Positions 43,719 through 53,022 of a stretch of 64,000 bases of DNA are shown piece by piece (the first letter of the stretch is position 1; each line of letters begins with the position of its first letter). This DNA is from Poriferisodalis sp965221195. Its GTDB lineage: Bacteria; Actinomycetota; Acidimicrobiia; Acidimicrobiales; Poriferisodalaceae. The DNA lies in the NCBI GenBank assembly GCA_965221195.1, contig OZ244864.1:2356001-2420000 (forward strand), given 5' to 3'. The translations under genes were made by a program, and so were the position numbers. The notes under the pieces are model-generated. The model did no database searches, was not told where the DNA came from, and saw only the letters and a list, made by a program, of their open reading frames with translations.

Positions 43719-45112
43719 CGGCTCTTGTTGCCGGGCCAACGCAGCAAGAGAACTTCTTCACGAAGCTGATCCCGTGTCGCTGTGGCTGGCCGCGTCCTGA
43801 ACAGATCGATGCCCTCCACTTCGTAGCCAATACGCTCCGCAATTTCGGCGAGAATCCGGCCAGTTCGGATCATTACCCGCAGATATGACGCTTGATCGCC
43901 GACGACGTATGCGAGGCGAGCACCGGGCCGCAGCGCACTTCGCAACGACGACAGGTGACGGGCCATCCCGCCGAAGTAGAGCTTTGTCACGCGGTGATAC
44001 ATGCGCTCAAAGCCTGAATCCTTACCAAGAGCAATGCGTCGGTCCTCAATCTGGGTTGCAAGCTCCTGCACACGCTCATCATCAGCGACCCAGACAGAGT
44101 CATCGTCATCGCGGTAGACACCGCGAGTGTTCGACCGGAGCAACCCACGCTTCGTGCTCCGCAGGCTCTCACGGTCAGTGAGGTAGCACAACAGCACTGA
44201 TTCGAGACGGACAGTCCGCGAGTAGTCCTTCTCATTGGGATACGGAGGCGACGTGATGACAGCATCAACGCTGTCGGCGGGAACACATGACCCGACAGCG
44301 CGCGCATCTCCAGTGACGACGCTTGCGGGTGTCTCGTCCCGCTCGCCTAGGACGCGCAAATCCGCAACCATTGACTGCACTCGCTCCAGCCAAGGCGCAA
44401 CAACGGCGGCATCGTTTCGTATTGTGCCGACACCCACCTCGGGGCCGAACTTGAGGTTGCCGACCTCAGTCGGGAGGACACGGGCAAGGGCGAGCCTCTC
44501 GTGGTCGGAGAGGCCTGCCGCTTGTTCGCTCCGCAGCATCTCCCGCAAAACCAGGACCTTGTGCATCGGTAACGGGCTGATTGAGTGCTTGATGAGCAAC
44601 TTAGCAGCGTCGGGGTCTACGCCTCGTAAGTGAAGACCCTCGACAGTTGAAGCGCCGGGCTCGTCGCTCACCTGATCCGCTGCCAAAGCTGCTGCTGCCT
44701 TCTCGGCTATTAGGCCCGCATGTCTTGCCAGCGTGTCAGGATCTGGAGACCAATCAGTCTTGACTTCGGCAGCGAACTTCGACATTGGCATCGCTTCAAC
44801 GCCGATGCTTGCGATTCCTAACTTCTTGGCCTCCACCAAAGTGGTGCCCGTCCCACAAAATGGATCAAGCACAACAGCGTCGCCGCTCAGTTCGAACCGG
44901 CGCGCGTAGTCGCGCACCAAGTGCGGCGGGAACGACAAAACGAACCGGTACCAGTCGTGTGCAGGGGCATCGCACGAAAGCAGCGTGTTCATCGCGCCAT
45001 TAGTCGACGGCCGAGAGGCCTCAGCCACGTCGCCGACCGTAGACCATGCTCCGAGGTCCAGTAGATGATGCTGGCTGTCCACAATGGCATCTCGAGCGGT
45101 CAATCCTGACAT
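43715..45112 (-). CDS. Site-specific DNA methyltransferase (N4-cytosine or N6-adenine type)
   Basis: A 465-residue amino-methyltransferase. Motif I is LDPFCGTGTTLVEA (about 85-98), binding S-adenosylmethionine. Motif IV is TSPPYPNEKDY (about 281-291), the catalytic loop; the SPPY form is common in N4-cytosine enzymes but is not decisive. A variable region of about 180 residues between motifs I and IV is the probable target recognition domain. ATG 45112 has GGGAGG 4 bases upstream. It overlaps the putative endonuclease and the pair sits alone between icd and argG, a typical restriction-modification cassette. The recognised sequence cannot be predicted. Confidence 0.87.
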   Translation of the reverse strand: MSGLTARDAIVDSQHHLLDLGAWSTVGDVAEASRPSTNGAMNTLLSCDAPAHDWYRFVLSFPPHLVRDYARRFELSGDAVVLDPFCGTGTTLVEAKKLGIASIGVEAMPMSKFAAEVKTDWSPDPDTLARHAGLIAEKAAAALAADQVSDEPGASTVEGLHLRGVDPDAAKLLIKHSISPLPMHKVLVLREMLRSEQAAGLSDHERLALARVLPTEVGNLKFGPEVGVGTIRNDAAVVAPWLERVQSMVADLRVLGERDETPASVVTGDARAVGSCVPADSVDAVITSPPYPNEKDYSRTVRLESVLLCYLTDRESLRSTKRGLLRSNTRGVYRDDDDSVWVADDERVQELATQIEDRRIALGKDSGFERMYHRVTKLYFGGMARHLSSLRSALRPGARLAYVVGDQASYLRVMIRTGRILAEIAERIGYEVEGIDLFRTRPATATRDQLREEVLLLRWPGNKSR

Positions 45113-45244
45113 GGTGCCTCCCTTTCAGAGCGAACCGATCACGAACGTACACATGGGGTGCTACACCACAAGTACTTGCAAACCGGTGTTCAGCAGAGCG
45201 GCCTATCAGAATGTCCCGCAAGCAGCTGTTTGATGTAGCCGAGC

Positions 45245-46624
45245 TCAGGTTTCGAGTTCGGCTAATCCGCTGGGGCCAAGACGGCCGGTGTTGCGGTATG
45301 CCGTCAGCTTGTCTCGACTGTCGGCTATGTCGAGATTCGCCATCGTGAGGTGCCCGATGCGATCCGCCGGTCCAAAAGCGGCGTCCTCCACGCGTTCCAT
45401 CGACAGTCGGTCCGGCTCGTACGTCAAGTCGGCACCAGTTGTGTTGAGCACCGAGTAATCGTCGCCGCGCCGCAGCCGCAGCGTTACCTCGCCCGATATT
45501 GACGATCCCACCCAGCGCAAAAGAGAGTCGCGCAGCATCAGCGCTTGAGGGTCGAACCAGCGGCCCTCATAGAGCAGACGGCCCAAGCGACGGCCCATAG
45601 TGCGATAGTTGTCGATCGTGGCCTCGTTGTGAATCGCCGACAGCAGCCGCTCATACGCGATGTGCAGCAGCGCCATGCCAGGTGCCTCATAGATACCGCG
45701 CGACTTGGCCTCAATGACGCGGTTTTCGATCTGGTCGCTCATGCCTAGCCCGTGCCGACCACCAATGGCGTTCGCTTGATGCACCAGCGCCACAAGGTCG
45801 CTGCCGTCGGTGCCATCTGCATCAAAAACCTGGTCGCCAATGGCCACCGGCCAGCCTTCAACGAAGCTGATTGTTACGTCCTCAGTTTCGATGTTGACCG
45901 CCGGATCCCAGTGAGCCACGCCCATGATCGGTGCCACAATCTCCATCGGCGTGGCCAAGTCCTCCAATTGCTTGGCCTCGTGGGTGGCACCCCAGATGTT
46001 GGCGTCGGTGGAGTACGCCTTGGGGGCGGGATCTCGATACGGCAGGCCGCGTGACACCAAAAACTCGCTCATGCCGGCACGTCCGCCCAGTTCGTCCACG
46101 AAAGCGGCATCCAGCCAAGGCTTGTAGACACGCAAACCGGCATTCACTAGCAGGCCGTAGCGGTAGAAACGCTCGATGTCGTTGCCCTTGTAGGTTGAGC
46201 CATCACCCCAGATGTCAACACTGTCCTCGGCCATGGCAGCCACCAACTTGGTGCCAGTCACGGCGCGTCCGAGCGGTGTCGTGTTGAAGTAGGTACGGCC
46301 TGCGGTGGAGATATGAAAAGCGCCGCATTGCAACGCCATCAACCCTTCGCGCACCAGTTCTGCGCGGCAGTCCACTAAGCGTGCTGCGGCTGCCCCGTAG
46401 TCGAGAGCCCGCGTTGGCACTCCCGCTAAATCAGGTTCGTCGTATTGGCCCAGATCGGCCGTGTAGGCGAACACAGACGCGCCGCGCTCGGTCATCCACG
46501 CCACTGCGGCGGACGTGTCGAGTCCGCCCGAAAACGCAATGCCCACCCGCTTGTGCACCGGAAGCTCGGCCAGCACGCGTGAACCGCCTGCTGGTGCTGA
46601 ATCGTTCGCCACGCCGTTCGACAT
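45245..46624 (-). CDS. argG: Argininosuccinate synthase
   Basis: A 459-residue enzyme joining citrulline and aspartate with ATP, the penultimate step of arginine synthesis. The pyrophosphatase loop is FSGGLDTSAA; AYTADLGQYDE, DIWGDGSTYKGNDIERFYRYG and GGRHGLGMSDQIENRVIEAKSRG (partly quoted here) place it with the longer E. coli-type ArgG rather than the 400-residue type. ATG 46624 fits the family start; an extension to 46708 is encoded by intergenic repeats. It is divergent from an M20 deacylase that may serve the same pathway. Confidence 0.94.
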   Translation of the reverse strand: MSNGVANDSAPAGGSRVLAELPVHKRVGIAFSGGLDTSAAVAWMTERGASVFAYTADLGQYDEPDLAGVPTRALDYGAAAARLVDCRAELVREGLMALQCGAFHISTAGRTYFNTTPLGRAVTGTKLVAAMAEDSVDIWGDGSTYKGNDIERFYRYGLLVNAGLRVYKPWLDAAFVDELGGRAGMSEFLVSRGLPYRDPAPKAYSTDANIWGATHEAKQLEDLATPMEIVAPIMGVAHWDPAVNIETEDVTISFVEGWPVAIGDQVFDADGTDGSDLVALVHQANAIGGRHGLGMSDQIENRVIEAKSRGIYEAPGMALLHIAYERLLSAIHNEATIDNYRTMGRRLGRLLYEGRWFDPQALMLRDSLLRWVGSSISGEVTLRLRRGDDYSVLNTTGADLTYEPDRLSMERVEDAAFGPADRIGHLTMANLDIADSRDKLTAYRNTGRLGPSGLAELET

Positions 46625-46651
46625 GAACCACAACGGTACGGCTCGCGGCTC

Positions 46652-46726
46652 CCAGTGCTGTGCTGCTCCACTGTGCTGCTGGATTCGGCTGTAACTGGGC
46701 TGCTCCACTGGGCTGTCACTGGGCTG
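46652..46726. repeat. Degenerate repeats in the argG-M20 divergent region
   Basis: Units containing CTGGGCTG or CTGTGCTGCTCCACTG recur about five times in 75 bases. The core ACTGGGCT is shared with the array at 12918-13041. Promoters of both genes must lie in or near it. Confidence 0.75.
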
Positions 46727-46793
46727 CGATGGCGTTGCGCGTACGCTGCGCGCAATGAGGCAGTGAGCGTGCGCCGCTAGCCGACGCAGCCGC

Positions 46794-46875
46794 GTCTACG
46801 ACTGGCACTTCTATGACTGACACTTCTATGACTGGGACAACAGGCATGACAACGGGCATGACAACGGGCGTTGAC
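46794..46875 (+). repeat. 15-bp and 12-bp tandem units containing the start codons of the M20 gene
   Basis: GTCTACGACTGGCAC, TTCTATGACTGACAC and TTCTATGACTGGGAC (46794-46838) are followed by AACAGGCATGAC and AACGGGCATGAC (46839-46862). In-frame ATG codons lie at 46813, 46828, 46846 and 46858, so the true start is ambiguous. Confidence 0.88.
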
Positions 46876-48030
46876 GGCGGTGTCGCAACAGGCCATTCGA
46901 TTGCTGCGCTCTTGGGCGAGATAGTGCGCATCCCGAGCGTGAACCCACTGCATCATGGGCCGAAATCTGGGGACACCGCCGAGGCCGACATGGCCGACTG
47001 GATGGCTCAACGTGCAGCCGCATTAGGTGCCGAGGTCCAAACGGACGAGGTCGAAACCGCGCGGCCCAACGTGTATGCACGTTTTGAGGGTCGCACCGAC
47101 AGCGTGCTGGCTATCGACGTTCACCTCGACACCGTCGGCGTTGAGCACATGGAAGGCGACCCCTTCGACGGACGCACCGAGAACGGTCGCGTCTGGGGCC
47201 GCGGCTCGGTAGACACCAAAGCAACGTTGGCGGTTGTGTTCGCCGTACTTGAAGAAATGCTGCTCGCCGATGTGAAACCGACGAGCACGATTGAGTTGGT
47301 CGGCACGATCTCAGAGGAAGGCGGAGGGCTCCTAGGTGCGTCCGCCTACCGAGACCGGTTGCTGGAACGCAGCGAACGACGCGAACGAATCGTGGTCGCC
47401 GAACCCACGATGTGCGTACCGGTCTACGGCCACAAAGGTGGCATGGGGCTTGAAGTTGAGATCGAAGGACACGCTGCGCACTCTTCCAAGCCGCACCTCG
47501 GGATCAACGCCTTGTCCGCAGCAGCCAGGATCATCGCTGCTGTTGACGCTGAAGGGGAACGTCTTGCGAACCGGCCCGGCTTAGGAGCACTGGGACCGGG
47601 CACGGTGTCGGTCACCGAGATGAGCGGCGGAAGGGCCCGCAACATCATCCCCGACCGCTGCGAGCTCTACATCGGCAGGCGTATCGCCGACGGCGAGGAC
47701 TATCAACAAGAGATCACGCGCCTCACTGAGTTGGTTCGCAGCGCAGCACAGCCTGCGTCGGCCCAAGTGGAGTTAGCCAACGGATTGGGCGCAAACGCCT
47801 TCTTTCAAGCTCCCGACAGCGATCTGGTCGTGACGCTCGCCAAGATGTCAGGACACGCCCCTGCCGTCGCCGATTACGGCACCAACGCTCTGCGCTACCG
47901 CGAGATAGCCGACCAGATCGTGGTGTTCGGTCCGGGTTCCATCGATCAGGCCCATCAGGCCGTTGAGTGGATCGAGATTGCCGAACTCAAACGGGCCGCC
48001 GATGTATACCGGCAGCTGTTCACAAGCTGA
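46813..48030 (+). CDS. M20-family deacylase, probable acetylornithine deacetylase-like
   Basis: About 405 residues of the zinc-dependent M20/ArgE/DapE/CPG2 family, which splits N-acyl amino acids. Metal and catalytic motifs are IDVHLDTVG, WGRGSVDTKA and TISEEGGG (catalytic Glu-Glu), and the dimerisation domain has EIEGHAAHSS. Lying divergent to argG, it may be the ArgE of arginine synthesis, but succinyl-diaminopimelate desuccinylase or a catabolic peptidase is also possible. Several ATGs in the repeated N-terminal tail (MTDTSMTGTTGMTTGM) could start translation; the conserved part begins near ATGHSIAALL. Confidence 0.85.
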   Translation: MTDTSMTGTTGMTTGMTTGVDGGVATGHSIAALLGEIVRIPSVNPLHHGPKSGDTAEADMADWMAQRAAALGAEVQTDEVETARPNVYARFEGRTDSVLAIDVHLDTVGVEHMEGDPFDGRTENGRVWGRGSVDTKATLAVVFAVLEEMLLADVKPTSTIELVGTISEEGGGLLGASAYRDRLLERSERRERIVVAEPTMCVPVYGHKGGMGLEVEIEGHAAHSSKPHLGINALSAAARIIAAVDAEGERLANRPGLGALGPGTVSVTEMSGGRARNIIPDRCELYIGRRIADGEDYQQEITRLTELVRSAAQPASAQVELANGLGANAFFQAPDSDLVVTLAKMSGHAPAVADYGTNALRYREIADQIVVFGPGSIDQAHQAVEWIEIAELKRAADVYRQLFTS

Positions 48031-48059
48031 AGTCACAAGCTGACGCCACAGGCTGAGAC
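48021..48059 (+). repeat. Three tandem 13-bp units around the M20 stop codon
   Basis: CACAAGCTGAAGT, CACAAGCTGACGC and CACAGGCTGAGAC lie at 48021-48033, 48034-48046 and 48047-48059. The first unit holds TGA 48028-48030. Confidence 0.85.
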
Positions 48060-48159
48060 ACAACATCTGGGCAACGCGCTGAACTGCGCTCGCCAATGAG
48101 TTCGCCAATGCGTTGCCCGTCACGCGCGCCGCACGCCTACGATCGGGAACGTGCAAATC

Positions 48160-48606
48160 ATGTCCGCGTTGTTCATCGAGCATTTCGACATGCGACAAGC
48201 CGCAGGCGGCGCTGCTCGCATCGATCTGAGCGGAGTTCATTTCTCGATGGCTGCTGCTGGGCCGTTCCCGGTGACGATCACGCCGCATCTGCTCGTGCTT
48301 GTGCGCTGCGAAGCCTCGCACACCGGATTGGCGGCGCTAGAAGTGAAATTCATGCGCGGCGGCGAGCAGGTGGCGCGCAATGTGCAACCGCTCAGCGTCG
48401 AGCCGGGAAAGTTCGGCTACAACCTCGTACAGGCCGAACTCAGCTTCGATGAACCATCGACGATTGAGGCCCACTGCCGAATCGATCAAGGCGACACGCT
48501 GATCGTTCCTCTCACCATGAATCCGCCCGCCGACGAAACAGCTCCGTCGGCGACAGAGCCGGCTGGCCGAGGCTGGACCGGCACACCTGCACAGCAAGAC
48601 GGCTAG
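48160..48606 (+). CDS. Conserved-looking hypothetical protein, beta-rich
   Basis: About 148 residues from ATG 48160 (GTG 48151 would add three). The pattern of alternating hydrophobic residues (PFPVTITPHLLVLVRCEA, AALEVKFMRGG, LIVPLTMNPP) suggests a single beta-sandwich domain, followed by a disordered Ser/Thr/Pro/Gly tail from about residue 125. No signal peptide or membrane segment is seen. I do not recognise a family. It ends 15 bases before the FIST gene on the same strand and may be co-transcribed with it. Confidence 0.6.
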   Translation: MSALFIEHFDMRQAAGGAARIDLSGVHFSMAAAGPFPVTITPHLLVLVRCEASHTGLAALEVKFMRGGEQVARNVQPLSVEPGKFGYNLVQAELSFDEPSTIEAHCRIDQGDTLIVPLTMNPPADETAPSATEPAGRGWTGTPAQQDG

Positions 48607-48621
48607 GCGGGTCGGGCGCTC

Positions 48622-49806
48622 ATGCCTTTTGCCGTCGGTCTGTCTCAGCATTCCGATCTTGGAGCAGCAACCGGTGAGATCGTCGGCCGGGTGCTGGAGT
48701 CGCTGGGCGCGCAGCCAGACATGGCGTTGCTGTTCACCTCCGGCGCTCACATGGCGAATACCGACGAAATCGCCGCCGCCGTCACCGAACTTCTCAACCC
48801 AGCTGCGTTCATCGGCACAACGGCGTGCTCAGTGGCCGCCGACGAACGAGAGATTGAGGAACAAACAGCCGCGGTGTTGTGGGCAGGCAGCCTCGGTGCA
48901 ATCGACGGCCCGCGAGCGCGCGCTGTCCGTCTAGACGGAGCACCCGAGGTGACAGCAGACGACACAGTGCTTGAGGCTGCGCTGGCCGAAGTCCGTTCTG
49001 TGGGCCCTTTGTCAATGATCGTGCTGGCCGATCCTTACTCGTATCCAGTTGACGCAGCGTTGACTCATTGGACCGAACGCTGGCCTGACATCAGCGTGCT
49101 GGGTGGGCTGTCCTCGGGAGCGCCCGTGCCGGGCGGCAACCGCATCGTCGTCAACGACACCACTCATCGCTCGGGCGCAGCGGCGCTGATCGTGGGGGGC
49201 AGCGCGGCGGTAACGCATCTGGTCTCGCAGGGATGCAGACCCATCGGCCAGCCCTACATCATCACCGAGGCGGAGGGAAACGTCGTGCGGTCGCTCGGCG
49301 GGCTGCCGCCGTTTGAGCGGCTGCTGCAAATGTTCGCCAGACTCAATCCGGCCGACCAGCAGCTAGTGCAGCGCGGTCTCCATATCGGGCGTGTCACCGA
49401 TGAGACCAAGGTTTCTTTCGAACGAGGCGATTTTTTGATTCGCGGTGTACTCGGTGCCGATCGTGAGAGCGGTGCCATCGCTATCGGCGACGACGCGCCA
49501 GTCGGAGCCACCGTGCAATTTCATGTGCGCGACTCGCTCACGGCTCACGAGGATTTGATCGCAACACTTCAGAACCGACCGTCGCCTGCCATGTCGGCCT
49601 CAGGCTCGCTGCTGTTCACCTGCAACGGACGTGGCACGCATCTGTTTGAGACACCCCACCATGATGCACAGACTGTTGTTGAGCGGACCGGCACAGAACT
49701 CGCGGGCATGTTCTGCGCCGGCGAGATCGGCCCTGTCGGCGCACGCTCGTACGTACACGGGTTCACTGCATCAATGGCATTGTTCACCGACAACGACGCG
49801 CTATGA
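48622..49806 (+). CDS. FIST N and C domain protein (intracellular signal sensor family)
   Basis: A 394-residue stand-alone FIST protein. The N-terminal FIST domain covers about 25-215 (ALLFTSGAHM, IGTTACSVAADERE, LGGLSSGA) and the FIST_C domain about 220-380, ending with SLLFTCNGRGTHLF, HDAQ, FCAGEIGPVG and YVHGFTASMALF. FIST domains are thought to bind small ligands, perhaps amino acids, and are often joined to signalling proteins; alone their role is unknown. Just 13 bases separate it from tkt downstream, so it may be in one transcript with tkt and tal, but a functional link is not evident. Confidence 0.88.
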   Translation: MPFAVGLSQHSDLGAATGEIVGRVLESLGAQPDMALLFTSGAHMANTDEIAAAVTELLNPAAFIGTTACSVAADEREIEEQTAAVLWAGSLGAIDGPRARAVRLDGAPEVTADDTVLEAALAEVRSVGPLSMIVLADPYSYPVDAALTHWTERWPDISVLGGLSSGAPVPGGNRIVVNDTTHRSGAAALIVGGSAAVTHLVSQGCRPIGQPYIITEAEGNVVRSLGGLPPFERLLQMFARLNPADQQLVQRGLHIGRVTDETKVSFERGDFLIRGVLGADRESGAIAIGDDAPVGATVQFHVRDSLTAHEDLIATLQNRPSPAMSASGSLLFTCNGRGTHLFETPHHDAQTVVERTGTELAGMFCAGEIGPVGARSYVHGFTASMALFTDNDAL

Positions 49807-49819
49807 CGAAGCCAGTCCG

Positions 49820-51784
49820 ATGAGCACCAACACAACCGACACTGCCCTTGAGTCGCGGCAGATCAACACCATCCGTGCGCTGGCAATGGATGCCGTGATG
49901 CGCGCCAACAGCGGACATACCGGAACGGCGATGGCGCTCGCACCCACAGCGCATGTGCTGTTCAGCCGCATCCTGCGCTACGACGCCAGCGCTCCAGACT
50001 GGCCTGACCGCGACCGGTTCATTTTGTCCGCCGGACATGCTTCGATGCTCATTTACGCAATGGCGCACCTGCTGGGCTACGGCATCACCTTGGACGATCT
50101 GCGCGATTTCCGCCAGATCGGCTCCATCACTCCGGGCCATCCTGAACGCGGCCTCACACCCGGCGTGGAGGTCACCACTGGTCCACTCGGGCAAGGGTTC
50201 GCCAACGCCGTGGGCATGGCCTTAGCCGAGCGCGGGCTGCGTGCCCGGCTCGGCGCGGACCTCGTGAACCATCACACATTCGTGATCGCCAGCGACGGCG
50301 ACTTGATGGAAGGCATCAGCCACGAGGCGGCATCGCTGGCAGGCCATCAACAGCTTGGCCGTCTCATCGCTATCTACGACGACAACCGCATCACCATCGA
50401 CGGCAGCACCGATTTGGCACTCAGCGACAACGCGTCCGGACGCTTTGAGGCCTACGGCTGGCACGTTATTGACCTCAAAGAAGCAGGCACCGATCTCGAC
50501 GCAATCGAGCAAGCGCTGCGCTCGGCAATGCTCGCGCACGACCGCCCTTCAATGGTCATAATCCGTACTCACATCGGTTACCCCATGCCGACCGCGGTTG
50601 ACACGCCCGCAGCACATGGCGCCATCACCGACGCCGACGAGATCGCCGCCGCTAAACGGGTGATGGGCATGGATCCCGATGCTGTTTTTGCTGTTGACGA
50701 AGACGTTGCGCGTGCTTACCTAGCTGCCGGTGCCCGAGGCAGGGTCGAACGCCTTGGGTGGGAAGCCCGCCTCGCCGCAAGCGATCACGATCCCGACTGG
50801 CTAGATGCGCTGTGGTCGGCTCGCTGCGTCAACGGCGACCTTGCCGCCATCGCAACGTTTGAGTCCGGCACTCAGATGGCGACCAGAGTCGCAGCGAACC
50901 GCGTTCTGGACGCGTCGCTCAATGAAGTACCTGCGCTCATCTGCGGCGGTGCTGATCTGACCGGCAACACCGGCACGAACATCAATGCTGAGGTGCTGTC
51001 AGCAGACAATCCCGGCGGCCGCAAGCTCTTCTACGGCGTGCGAGAGCATGCGATGGGCGCAGTAGCCAATGGCATGGCCTTACACGGGGGCGCGCTGCCG
51101 GTGATCGGCACGTTCTTGGTCTTCAGCGACTACATGCGGCCTGCGGTGCGGCTAGCTGCTCTGAGCGGAGCCAAAACCGTGTTCGTGTGGACGCACGACT
51201 CCATCGGCGTGGGCGAGGACGGACCCACCCATCAGCCGATTGAGCACCTAGCATCGCTGCGAGCGATTCCGGGCCTGAGCGTGATCCGTCCCGCCGATGC
51301 GAACGAGACCGCGCAGGCGTGGCAGATCGCTGTCGAACGCGACGGTCCCACGGCGCTGGTACTGACCCGTCAGAACGTCCCTGTGCTCGACGGCACCGGA
51401 CGTGCCGGCCAAGTGGAACGGGGCGCGTACATACTCATCAACACGCCGGCGCCCGCAGTGATCCTCCTCGGCACCGGCAGTGAGGTGCAGTGCTGCACCG
51501 AAGCCGCAGCCCTGCTCGCAGCCGAAGGCATCGCCAGCACGGTCGTGTCGATGCCGAGCTGGGACCTCTTTGAGAACCAAGATGAGCAGTACCGATCTAC
51601 GGTGCTGCCCGCTGGGGTCCCGGTACTCAGCGTTGAAGCCGCAGCGGCTTTCGGTTGGGATCGCTATGCCGACGCCACGGTGTCGTTGAACCGGTTCGGC
51701 GCCAGCGGACCGGGTGCGGACCTATTGGCTCATTTCGGCTTCACGGCACCGGCCATTGCAAAAGCCGCCCGCAAACTGTTGTAG
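49820..51784 (+). CDS. tkt: Transketolase
   Basis: A 654-residue thiamine-diphosphate enzyme of the non-oxidative pentose phosphate pathway, moving two-carbon units between sugar phosphates. The N-terminal part has RANSGHTGTAMALAPTAHVL, GPLGQGFANAVG and the cofactor motif SDGDLMEGISHEA ending in DDN. The middle pyrimidine-binding part has FYGVREHAMGAVANG and WTHDSIGVGEDGPTHQP. ATG 49820 is the family start; the open frame upstream overlaps the FIST gene. tal follows 48 bases later, the usual pairing of pathway partners. Confidence 0.95.
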   Translation: MSTNTTDTALESRQINTIRALAMDAVMRANSGHTGTAMALAPTAHVLFSRILRYDASAPDWPDRDRFILSAGHASMLIYAMAHLLGYGITLDDLRDFRQIGSITPGHPERGLTPGVEVTTGPLGQGFANAVGMALAERGLRARLGADLVNHHTFVIASDGDLMEGISHEAASLAGHQQLGRLIAIYDDNRITIDGSTDLALSDNASGRFEAYGWHVIDLKEAGTDLDAIEQALRSAMLAHDRPSMVIIRTHIGYPMPTAVDTPAAHGAITDADEIAAAKRVMGMDPDAVFAVDEDVARAYLAAGARGRVERLGWEARLAASDHDPDWLDALWSARCVNGDLAAIATFESGTQMATRVAANRVLDASLNEVPALICGGADLTGNTGTNINAEVLSADNPGGRKLFYGVREHAMGAVANGMALHGGALPVIGTFLVFSDYMRPAVRLAALSGAKTVFVWTHDSIGVGEDGPTHQPIEHLASLRAIPGLSVIRPADANETAQAWQIAVERDGPTALVLTRQNVPVLDGTGRAGQVERGAYILINTPAPAVILLGTGSEVQCCTEAAALLAAEGIASTVVSMPSWDLFENQDEQYRSTVLPAGVPVLSVEAAAAFGWDRYADATVSLNRFGASGPGADLLAHFGFTAPAIAKAARKLL

Positions 51785-51832
51785 AAACAAAACAGCAGAC
51801 GCAGGGTTACCAAAGCGTCCGAAGGGAACCAC

Positions 51833-52966
51833 ATGACCGACGACGATGCTCACGGCCCTACAGGCGGCAAGCTCGCTTCGCTTTTCTGCGCGTACGGCCA
51901 AAGTCCGTGGCTGGATAATTTGCGCCGCGGCCAGATCATCGACGGAGAGTTGAAGACTTGGGTGGAACGCGGCATCCGAGGCCTCACTTCAAATCCCTCG
52001 ATCTTCCAAAGCGCCATCGAGTCGTCTGCCGACTACGACGAGCAGTTCGGCGACCTTGTGCGCGGCGGCACCTCGGTCTACGACGCCTACTGGGAACTCG
52101 TCGCCAGTGACATCCGCTCAGCGCTGACCATATTTGAGCCAGTACACGCAGCCTCCGGGGGCACTGACGGTTTCGTCTCAGTTGAGGTGGATCCTTCGCT
52201 GGCCCATGACACCGAAGCAACCGTCACCGCAGCCCGAGTCTTGCACCGTGACATCGCACGTCCAAACCTGATGGTGAAGATTCCCGCAACGGCAGCGGGC
52301 TTGCCGGCCATCCACCAGATGATCCGCGAAGGTCACAGCATCAATGTCACCTTGATCTTCTCCGTGGCTCGCTACGAACAAGTGGCGGAGGCTTACTTGG
52401 CCGGCCTCGAAGATCGCGTCAACGCAGGTGCGAACGACCTATCGAATGTCGCAAGCGTGGCTTCGTTCTTCGTGAGCCGGACCGATGCCGAAGTGGATCG
52501 TCGTCTCGATGCTGTGTGTACACCGAGCGCTCTGACCTTGCGTGGTCGCACTGCAGTGGCCCAAGCGCAGGCTGCCTACGGTCGTTTTGAGGAAATTTTC
52601 GACGGGCCTCGCTGGAACCGGCTCGCAGCTCTCGGCGCGCAAGTGCAGCGCCTGCTGTGGGCATCGACCAGCACCAAGAATCCCGCCTATCCCGACACCT
52701 TGTATGTAGACGAACTGATCGGTCCGCACACTGTGAACACCATGCCCGAAGCCACGCTGGAAGCGTTCTGCGATCACGGCAAGTTGCGCCGGACGGTGGA
52801 TGCCGACCAGTCGGCCGCTCGTTATGTGCTCGACACTGTGGCAGCACACGGAATTGACTTGGACGAAGTAGCCGACATGCTGGAAGTCCAAGGCGTTGGC
52901 GCATTCACCAAGAGTTTCGACGGGCTGCTGGCTTCGCTACAGAACAAGGCCAACTCTTTCACCTGA
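51833..52966 (+). CDS. tal: Transaldolase
   Basis: A 377-residue transaldolase of the longer bacterial subfamily, moving a dihydroxyacetone unit between sugar phosphates. The Schiff-base Lys is K149 in PNLMVKIPAT; GIRGLTSNPSIFQSA and INVTLIFSVARYEQV are typical. ATG 51833 has AAGGGA 7 bases upstream. With tkt it forms a two-gene pentose phosphate unit; no glucose-6-phosphate dehydrogenase or OpcA gene follows in this window, unlike many actinobacteria. Confidence 0.95.
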   Translation: MTDDDAHGPTGGKLASLFCAYGQSPWLDNLRRGQIIDGELKTWVERGIRGLTSNPSIFQSAIESSADYDEQFGDLVRGGTSVYDAYWELVASDIRSALTIFEPVHAASGGTDGFVSVEVDPSLAHDTEATVTAARVLHRDIARPNLMVKIPATAAGLPAIHQMIREGHSINVTLIFSVARYEQVAEAYLAGLEDRVNAGANDLSNVASVASFFVSRTDAEVDRRLDAVCTPSALTLRGRTAVAQAQAAYGRFEEIFDGPRWNRLAALGAQVQRLLWASTSTKNPAYPDTLYVDELIGPHTVNTMPEATLEAFCDHGKLRRTVDADQSAARYVLDTVAAHGIDLDEVADMLEVQGVGAFTKSFDGLLASLQNKANSFT

Positions 52967-52976
52967 CTTCCCGCAG

Positions 52977-53011
52977 CTAGGTCAGTTGCAAACAAAAACT
53001 TACTGACCTAG
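52977..53011. promoter_or_regulatory. Inverted repeat, candidate operator of the HxlR regulator
   Basis: CTAGGTCAGT (52977-52986) and ACTGACCTAG (53002-53011) form a perfect 10-base inverted repeat with a 15-base AT-rich spacer. It ends 12 bases before the HxlR start, where autoregulation is usual. No T-run follows, so a terminator for tal is less likely. Confidence 0.62.
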
Positions 53012-53022
53012 CCTGCGCGATC

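Noticed and set aside
42870..45112. Part of a larger defence island (BREX, DISARM or similar)
   Set aside because: Only two genes are present, flanked by icd and argG.
49631..49819. Upward extension of transketolase
   Set aside because: It overlaps the conserved end of the FIST gene; the family starts near ATG 49820.
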